From Sodiomyces alkalinus F11 (Eukaryota > Ascomycota > Sordariomycetes > Glomerellales > Plectosphaerellaceae), in assembly GCF_003711515.1 (NCBI RefSeq), contig NW_021167080.1:1027200-1091199 (forward strand): 64,000 nucleotides of DNA, read 5' to 3'. A program made the translations under genes and the position numbers. The notes under the pieces were generated by a model that made no database searches, was not told the origin of the DNA, and was given only the letters and a program-made list of their open reading frames with translations. Positions 57,032 to 64,000 of this stretch are shown here, in pieces (the first letter of the stretch is position 1; each line of letters opens with the position of its first letter).

Positions 57032-57810
57032 GTTCTGATTTCAATTTTAGGCACGCATGGGCCAGTCATCGGGAAACAGACTTGGTCGCGAATAAAACCC
57101 ATCAAGGAGGCTGACAACGTAAAGAAGCTGTTGTAGTATGAACAGTGAAAATGTTCATCGTGTTGCAGTTAGTCGAGCTCGGGTGAGGATTTAGGAGCTG
57201 CCTTGTGGAAAGCTAAAGGTACCTTATGGATATCCGTACGTTGAGGTACCTTATCCGGGATGGCAAGTTGAATTTCTTATCTAATCATCATCCCAGATGG
57301 ACCAATCGACCTTTTCCAATCAACACACTTCAAAAGCTCGGTGGAAGAAATTTGTTTCCAACTCATCTATTTCTTGATCAGAACGATGAGGGCTGATGAT
57401 ATTATTCGCTTCTCCAAGATTTAGAGGCGTAAATTGATGTTTTTTACGCATGTATTTTTCCCATCCCACTACTTCTCGGTTGTCAACGTGATACTCTCAC
57501 AACCGCCCATCGCTGGCCTCCAGAATTCTCGCCAAAGCGGCCCGGATCAGCATACGGATTTACCAAGCAACCGGTAATTCAGAGACCGAGGCCTCTCATT
57601 GAGAGCCGGCGTCTTACTAGCGGAAGGCCCGAGATAGGGTCTCAGGCTTCCAAACCACAAGTGGCGCAGGGCCAGCGTGGCCATCCCTGTGCTCCATCGC
57701 CCGACGCTCCGAGGCTCGAAAATAACGTGAGCGTGGAGATTCTGAGTGAAACTGAGCGGCCTGCGCTCAAACGGACAGCGAATCCAAGCCAGTCAAGCAA
57801 CGAAGAAATC
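57032..57810. other. Divergent promoter region between 57031 (minus) and 57811 (plus)
   Basis: About 780 bp. The reading frame of the downstream gene stays open upstream of 57811 to at least 57661 but contains no ATG. That part may be 5' UTR, or an unrecognised exon with a more distal start. GGTACCTTATCCGG-type words occur near 57220-57260. Confidence 0.5.
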
Positions 57811-58994
57811 ATGGTCAGCACACGCCAGATGCGCAAGCGCAAGACTGAGGAGGACGGAGACGCCGAAGAACCCTCAGCCCGCACATCCTCCGCTTCCATT
57901 TCCCCTCCCAAACGCCAACGCAAGTTGCCCGTTCGTGCCAAGGACTCGGAGAGGCCGAATTCTTCCGAGGCCTCGTCCATCGTGATAGAAATCAGAGCCA
58001 AGTCAAAGGAAGATGACGCTCTTGACGAAGCCAGCAACGGCGAAGCAGATGTCTCGACGGGTGCGGAGAGGCCGAAGCTCGATCTGGAGGCGAAGGAGGC
58101 GAGCGGTGATGGAGAGCCTCAGCAAGCAGACGTCTCCGGGAACGAGACTTCCGAGGCCAACGTCGAAGTCGAGCTTGAGGGGGACTTTTCTAGCAGCCAC
58201 TCCGAGGCAAAGCGGCTAGTCGCTACACCGTCCAGAGTCTCTGAGGCTGGGCCGACCAAGTCTTCAGGGCCGGCTCGGTCTCGAAGTCCAGATGACGGGG
58301 AGTCAGACTCGGACTCTGACGACGCGCCTGAAGTCGTCTCGACCAGCAAAGCTGCCGCACAGGTCCTTCGGTCGGCGAAAGCGGCAAATCGAGCTATCAC
58401 CGAGTACGTCCATTAGATACCTAATCACCGGACTGACAGGAGGTTCTAACCCCGTAGTGTAGGCAAGCAAGGGCGCAGAAGCGGAAGCGGCAGGAACGCA
58501 GTGCTTTCCTCCAAGAACAGGCGAAGAGCCGTAAAGCCCAGCAGCCACAGACCCCCGGCGTTAAGTCTGACGTCGGAGACGACCCAGAAGGAGACATCAC
58601 CCCACGAACTCAGCTTACTCTCGAGTCCGACGCTGCGGCCTCACGCAGGAAGCGTCTCGCTACGCAGACGACGGTCCCGTCCGTGCTCCCCGCAGAGTAT
58701 CTTGATTCAGATTCCGACGACTCGGACGCGGAGATGGATCCGGAGCACACCGCCAAACCTCGACCCCGCAAGGCCAGGAAAGTTGTAACCGCGCAGCGTA
58801 GCCTCGTCCGGGAGGCAAAGAGCACCCTCCCGCGTGACGAGATGGTCGGGTCCACGCTTTACCGTCCGGCGCCCAAGAAGCAAGACGAACGGTTGGCACC
58901 CAAGGGCAGTAAGCAGAGCGCCAACGCTAAGAGAGCCTTGATGATTCGGGGTCGGTCCGCTGTGAAGACAAAGAAGGGGTTCTTTATCAAGTAA
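57811..58994 (+). CDS. U3 snoRNA-associated nucleolar protein, Utp16-like
   Basis: The model is join(57811..58403, 58463..58994), 374 residues from the ATG opening MVSTRQMRKRKTEED. The C-terminal half matches the Utp16/U3-snoRNA-associated family as I know it: a basic KRKRQERSAFLQEQAKSRKAQQ helix, LPAEYLDSDSDDSDAE, then STLYRPAPKKQDERLAPKGSKQSANAKRALMIRGR and a KTKKGFFIK end. Family members act in the small-subunit processome in the nucleolus during 18S rRNA maturation. The N-terminal half is acidic and Ser-rich and probably disordered. The intron starts GTACGT at 58404. The acceptor TGTAG at 58458-58462 gives the conserved E-Q-A-R-A-Q-K frame. The family call rests on C-terminal motifs only. 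Confidence 0.72.
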
Positions 58995-61900
58995 TCTGCA
59001 GCTCGAGAGGGAAAGGGCAGGCAAGGGAAGTGCGGCTTTGATGTCACCGTTGAAAGAGCGTCTCAAGGAATCAAACTAGGTACGGATACTTTTCTTTACG
59101 GCGAATGCGTGAGAGAACCCAGATATTTTATGGCCCCTTTTCCTGAAATATTACCTGAGAAGTCATGCCTGGGATGGGGAGGGACCGAATACTGCGGATC
59201 CGAGGCCTTCATAATCCGATATTATAAGACCACTGTTCTTTGTGGATCTATGTACCTTACTTACCCACCACCTTTGGGATCGAAATCGGAGTCGTACCTC
59301 GCTCTGCATGAGGTTTTATGGGGGCTCGTTTTCTGTAGCCCTACGATACGATAGGAATGACACTGGAAACAACTGTTTGAAAAGACAGAAAAACAGAATC
59401 CCCCCGACCAACCAATCTTATTACGATTTGGGGAGAACTTCCCGAGCCAATGGCTCCTATATCTATTCGCTGTCAACTTGGTACTTGATGATCATTGTAA
59501 CAAATGAGGTCACCAAGTGTTCCCAGCTCCCATGAGGCGCAATCATCCGGCAAAAGCGAGGTTGAGATTGGTATAACTGGCCCTGGCTCGCAGCAAAGGC
59601 AAAGATCGCTCCGCCCCGACTCTCGGGAACGAGGTGCCAATTTAAGCGAACAAATCATGGCAAGGATGGACGATCAGCTGCACGCTAAAAGAAGCCCTCA
59701 CAGTCCCAAGAGAATGGTCTCCGATGGCAGCATACCGAGTACATACGTTGTGAGTCGACGGTGTACGGAGGGAGTAATTACCTACTGTCACTGATCACTG
59801 ATATGACGATGACTGTGGGCTGAAGTCGCCCCAATCATATCCGTACACACACAGACTGGGCTGAGACAAAGGGGCGGTCTTTGATTAGAGGGAAGGTCTT
59901 GATGAGGAGCAATCGACTGATCCCGAGATAACTTCAAAGCATTACTTCGTATTTTACGAAACAACTCCTCCAGGCTTAGCAAACTGGAATTACGTCACAG
60001 GGGACAGGGCGGCTGCACCAAATCAGGAGCAATATATATCTGAAGTCTGTCCCTGTACACGCATGCCGGAGGCGAGAGGGGTTCGGCAATTGTATGTAGC
60101 ATGGTCTTGGTTCGCCGAATGAACGGGTTGCGCCGCTTTCTCGGAGCAAAGGAGAAGAGAGGCCTGTCCGTCCACCATCACGACCAGACTGCATCGTGGC
60201 TGAAGTCGTTGCGGATACAATTACAATCAACCAACCCCAAAGCCCGTCCAGTCTGCGAAATAGAAGCAAGGACACGCGAGACATACGAACACGCGATATA
60301 CCTTAAAAGTCCTGCAAACTCAACAGAACGATCGACGGGGGGAGCCACATCAGTCGACACACGCACGGGAGTTGGGACTTGCTCCGTGGGGGTCTGCTCA
60401 GCGTCCATTGTACATCTACATGTACGTCCCATGTACGCTGTAATTACTCCGTACCTTAGCGTACAGAATTATTGTTACCCCGTACGCCTAAGGCAGCGTA
60501 CCTACCGTATAGGTGATCTGTATCCTTAGCCACCTTACTTTGTTGGACGTGCTCTCAAAGAACCTTCGCTTCATTTCACTGAAGAAATCTTCCTACTTGT
60601 CGTCTCGTTTGGACTTGAGCTTTCCCCCCTTCTATGAGCCGAGATCCGTCAGAACGGGCCAGTTGGCTCAGGCACGCGAAGCCACGGAACATCTGCACCA
60701 ACTTACGAAGTCCAGCGTAAGGTATTTAATTACGCCTTGGCCATTCATCCTAAACAACGCAACGACTCGAGAGACATGGGCGAGACAGGGCCGTTAGAGG
60801 GTGAGTATAGCCAATTAGCAAAGCCCGATGGTTAACCGCACACACGCCCTTGGGACTGAGGGCAGCCTGATTCCACCACAGTCGAACCTTGATCCATGTC
60901 TGGGCCCCCGCTGGCCCTACCTAAGGTATTCTGGTGCGGGCATTTCCGACGCCATACAACGTAAGGCTCGCCCTCCTGCTTGAAGCTGTTGGGCTGCTCG
61001 GTCGTCACACTGGCAAGAAAAAAACGAAAAACCCTGCGGCGGTGCAAACAAAATGGGGGCTCAAAAGACGAGGACGACCGCCTCTAAATCCGAATGATGC
61101 CTAGCCTGTAGGTTAATAATAAATTGTACATACATAGGTCAGACAACTTACTACTTCGTACGCAGTGTCAAGGGCAAGACGTCTCCATAGCCTCGCCGGG
61201 ATCCAAGTGCGAAAAGGGTCTCGGGCTCGGTAATCCAATGTGCTATGAACTGCATTTCTCTAGTGCAGGGACTGCCACAATCAGAAACATGCACAGCGGT
61301 CGTCATTCATACGAATATGACCTTGGATCTGTATGAATGCCATGCAGTGCACTCTGATGAACTTCAAGACTGGGTTCTTCGGAGCACTATTGGCCCCTCT
61401 TGACTCGACGAGGCCGTGTTACCTACGTCTACCACAAAGAGAACTTACGAAGTAGCTGGGGAAGGACAACATGTCGGTATTATCACTTGATCACAGGGCA
61501 GAGCCGGAGCCAAGTTCCTCCCTTCTCCGGGCTCGTTGGATCGTCGCGATCGAGACATGAAACATGAACTGGTGGGCATTATGCCGCTCAAACAGTAACC
61601 TGGAAGGCGGTGGCGTCCGTATCTAAAAAGCTTGTCCATGCCAAACAACCTCACCGACTGTGTCGGCTCTTGATGAGTGGCCAGATACCAGTACAACGAC
61701 CTCTTATTCCCGGGCGATCGGTCGAGTTGGGAGGTTCCGCCCTTGCGGTCCCTCAATCCTATTGAATCCCCCTTTTGGGCCGGATCTTCAGTCGATTCAG
61801 ACCAACGTCCCCTCTACCAATCCGTACTGTAATCCTGACTCCTCTTGCAGGCTCTTCTCCCACTCACCGCATGGTCAGTATGTAAATGCTTACTATGTGG

Positions 61901-62013
61901 ATGTTATAATTGCGAAGGAAGGCCTGCGCCTGTATTGGTTCGACGATGGATCCGTCTCCTTTGCCCGACTGAATGCATTTTCTGTCGCGAATTTCGGTCG
62001 CATCCTCGGAGCC
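58995..62013. other. Gene-poor region, 3 kb
   Basis: No protein family, splice-supported frame, tRNA or repeat element was recognised. The sequence is not RIP-mutated, and many scattered frames of 60-140 codons have no coding bias that I can see. Words such as TACTCCGTACC (about 60445) recur. The last 350 bp are the probable promoter of the UstYa-like gene. Confidence 0.5.
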
Positions 62014-63060
62014 ATGCTATTCGGATATCATCAGACCAAGGAAGAGGAATCGGCGAGCGACCTGCTGCCGTCCGATGAGGGTTGCGTCGGGGAAATCGGC
62101 AGACCTCCTTCACGGCTACATGCCCGCGCATCCAAGGTTCTTCACTGGGGGGCAGGCGGACTGCTATTTCTCTGGTTCGCCGCGACTTTTTGGGCAGCCT
62201 GCTTGACGCTGTGGCCAGTGAGGGATGGCGAACTTCTTATAGCAGAAGACCACTCACTCAATGTCCCTACCTGTAAGGTCCCAGTGTGTCTTTCCCATCC
62301 TTGTCCTCATCTCGACGTGAGCCTTTGGCGCTGACCAGGATCGACCACTTGTTGGCGACCTGTTGCTTTCCATTAGTTGACTATGAGATATGGGAATTCA
62401 GTCTGACAACAGACTACACGCCAAACTGGGACAACCTTACTACAGACGCGGAGGCAGACGCGGAGATGGACAGGCTGAAAGCGGCGTGGGACAGGTTAAT
62501 GCCAGGTGAGGGGTGACCGGAATCCCGTCATCAACGGTTCATGGTGGTGTTCTTCGCATAACTTGACTGACGGGGATATGTGTGTTAGTCGGGCGAGGAG
62601 TCATCTACTCGACGAAGAATTTGGATATGCTCCCGCCTGGGCGAGTGCATCATGACGACGGCGATAGGGGTGTCCACTCGGTGGCCGTCTACCACGAGCT
62701 CCATTGCCTTGTGAGTAGCCCACCATTCAAAGCGACCAAGGGAATCCTATGCGCGTACCATCCTGACACTGACATACACTATAGTTCTCCATCATGACGG
62801 CTTTCCACAACTCAATCATCGGTCGCCAACCACACCTGGAACACATACGCCATTGCTTCGAGTACCTGCGACTGGCGCTGATGTGCTACGGGGATACCAC
62901 GCTGGAGGGCATCAACGACGTCACGCTCAACTTTCAGCACGATGGCGGTGCTGCCAAGGCCGGCTCGAGACACGTCTGTAAGAACTATGATCAGGTGTAC
63001 GACTGGGCACAACAGCACAGGGCCGACAATGTCGCAGGCATTGTTCATGAGAGGCGGTGA
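62014..63060 (+). CDS. UstYa-family (DUF3328) oxidase
   Basis: The model is join(62014..62272, 62377..62505, 62589..62710, 62785..63060), 261 residues, the typical family size. UstYa-like proteins are membrane-anchored, metal-dependent oxidases. Some members catalyse macrocyclisation or chlorination in fungal RiPP and other secondary metabolite pathways. One transmembrane segment lies near residues 45-65 (WGAGGLLFLWFAATFWAACLTLW). The two hallmark motifs are present: YHELHCL (H-x-x-H-C form) and HIRHCFEYLRLALMCYGDTTLE (H-C...D-T-T-L-E form). Three introns (GTAAGG, GTGAGG and GTGAGT donors) join in frame. One of these falls between the motifs, directly after HELHCL. I see no precursor peptide, P450 or cluster regulator in the visible neighbourhood; the window ends 0.94 kb further on. 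Confidence 0.88.
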
Positions 63061-64000
63061 TCCCAAGCTAGGACAAGTAGAAAGTGAACCAGAGACCCTG
63101 GTTCTGTCTTGGACGTTTTTGGGGTGGATGGAACAGTGGATGGAGCAAGCAAGACATGCAGCCACCGTTACCTTATGTACCATCATCTGGACTTGCCGAA
63201 GAGCGTAGATCGTACCTGGTGTTTATTGTATTTACCTTACGTAAAGATGTGCCTGCCGACGAAGAGCTGGATTCGATTCTTTTTTACTTCTTACCCACAC
63301 CATGGAATAACTGTGGCTGGAAATGGATTGTGCAAAATTTAGGGATCTCGCCCTCCGAAGAAGATTCTAACACCCGGCCTTGACTGCTCAACAGGTCAGC
63401 TCGTTTAGAAGTACGAATACGATGATGGACTGATATTTCCTGGCTCATGTGCAGGTCCCCTTGCTTCACCTGCCTTGGTGGGTGGTGTTGTCCCCCTGAT
63501 TTGTTGCTGATGCGTGTCATGGTTGTCTACTCGCACCAAAATATATAGTTATTAAAGAGGGGAATGGAGATGGGGCAAGTGGAAAGTGAGAGATGGGGCT
63601 CGTGATTCCTGGGTACCCCCACTATCCCGACCTTTCCACTTTTCAACCCTCGACCCCAGAGCTATCCTCCCACATCCCACGGCCGATCTCTCGCACACTA
63701 CCTAGGTATATTACCTTAGGTGTTGCAAGGCGATCTCCCCACCATGTCACGATTGTCACGATGCGCATCCCACTATGATTGGAACGGCGTATGAAGTGCG
63801 CGGCCTACGGAGCAAGTGCATTGTTAAGGTAGGATCCCACTGGTGCAGGCAAAAAGTGCCCTGTCATTTTTGCTCAGCGCAGGCCTTAGCGAAGACATGC
63901 TAACTCTACTATTGACGCTAAAAGGGCACTAACAGGCGGCGCGCGTCACGCCGGCCGAGGCAGCTGCGGGTGGCCGTTTCGTCCGGCGTTGTGTCAGCAG
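63061..64000. other. Downstream region to window edge
   Basis: Nothing is recognised here. It contains the UstYa-like gene's 3' end and intergenic words such as ACCTAGGTATATTACCTTAGG (63701-63721, shown in part). A gene may start beyond 64000. Confidence 0.45.

Noticed and set aside
59504..59794. 96-codon frame in the gene-poor region
   Set aside because: Low-complexity Ser/Arg-rich peptide without domain, signal sequence or intron support.
58995..62013. RiPP precursor peptide for the UstYa-like oxidase
   Set aside because: I looked for a signal peptide followed by repeated cores spaced by Lys-Arg and found none in this interval.

Overview
The window is nuclear DNA from a filamentous ascomycete (Pezizomycotina, probably Sordariomycetes; genus not determined). 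The support is gene-sized exons split by short introns of about 45-280 bp with GTRAGT-type donors and CTRAC-like branch sites, GC-rich coding sequence, fungal-type proteins (two-loop Trk potassium transporter, UstYa-family oxidase, CAP10/GT90 transferase), and AT-rich blocks in which every transposon is riddled with C-to-T and G-to-A changes and TAG/TAA stops. That last pattern is the mark of repeat-induced point mutation (RIP). All intron coordinates below were worked out by hand from splice motifs and reading-frame continuity.

Layout. 1-1060 is mutated repeat DNA. 1289-3739 is the TFIIH helicase XPB/Ssl2. 4660-20157 is a transposon island: a complete PIF/Harbinger DNA transposon (4660-7771) with terminal inverted repeats and a TTA target duplication, then a Ty1/Copia retrotransposon (7803-20157, minus strand) with LTRs and a perfect GGGAA duplication, split by a second Copia element in the opposite direction (9765-16451). 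20580-34011 is a gene-rich segment: Trk transporter, mitochondrial ribosomal protein bL19m, an unrecognised probable mitochondrial protein, a mitochondrial-type cysteine synthase, a large RING/zinc-finger/SH3 protein and mitochondrial enoyl-CoA hydratase. 34372-43204 is a RIP-damaged Gypsy retrotransposon on the minus strand with matching 126-bp LTRs. 43571-58994 is again gene-rich: Rer1, Paf1, a GT90 glycosyltransferase, ribosomal proteins uS8 (Rps22) and eS12 (Rps12) transcribed divergently, a Pin4/Par14 parvulin with an apparent 2-nt frameshift, a small ABM-domain protein, an unknown probable mitochondrial helical-repeat protein, and a Utp16-like nucleolar protein. 58995-64000 is gene-poor and holds one recognisable gene, a UstYa-family (DUF3328) oxidase.

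Most genes are housekeeping: transcription and repair (XPB, Paf1), ribosome production (Rps22, Rps12, Utp16-like), mitochondrial function (bL19m, enoyl-CoA hydratase, cysteine synthase and two unknowns with targeting-like N-termini), early secretory pathway (Rer1, GT90) and ion transport (Trk). I see no operons, CRISPR arrays, rRNA or tRNA genes. I did not find a clearly new multi-gene system. The most unusual items are the structures inside the silenced retrotransposons (nested Copia pair, perfect 25-bp palindrome, possible trinucleotide bias of the mutation footprint), the RING-ZZ-SH3 protein, the Pin4 frameshift and the solitary UstYa gene.
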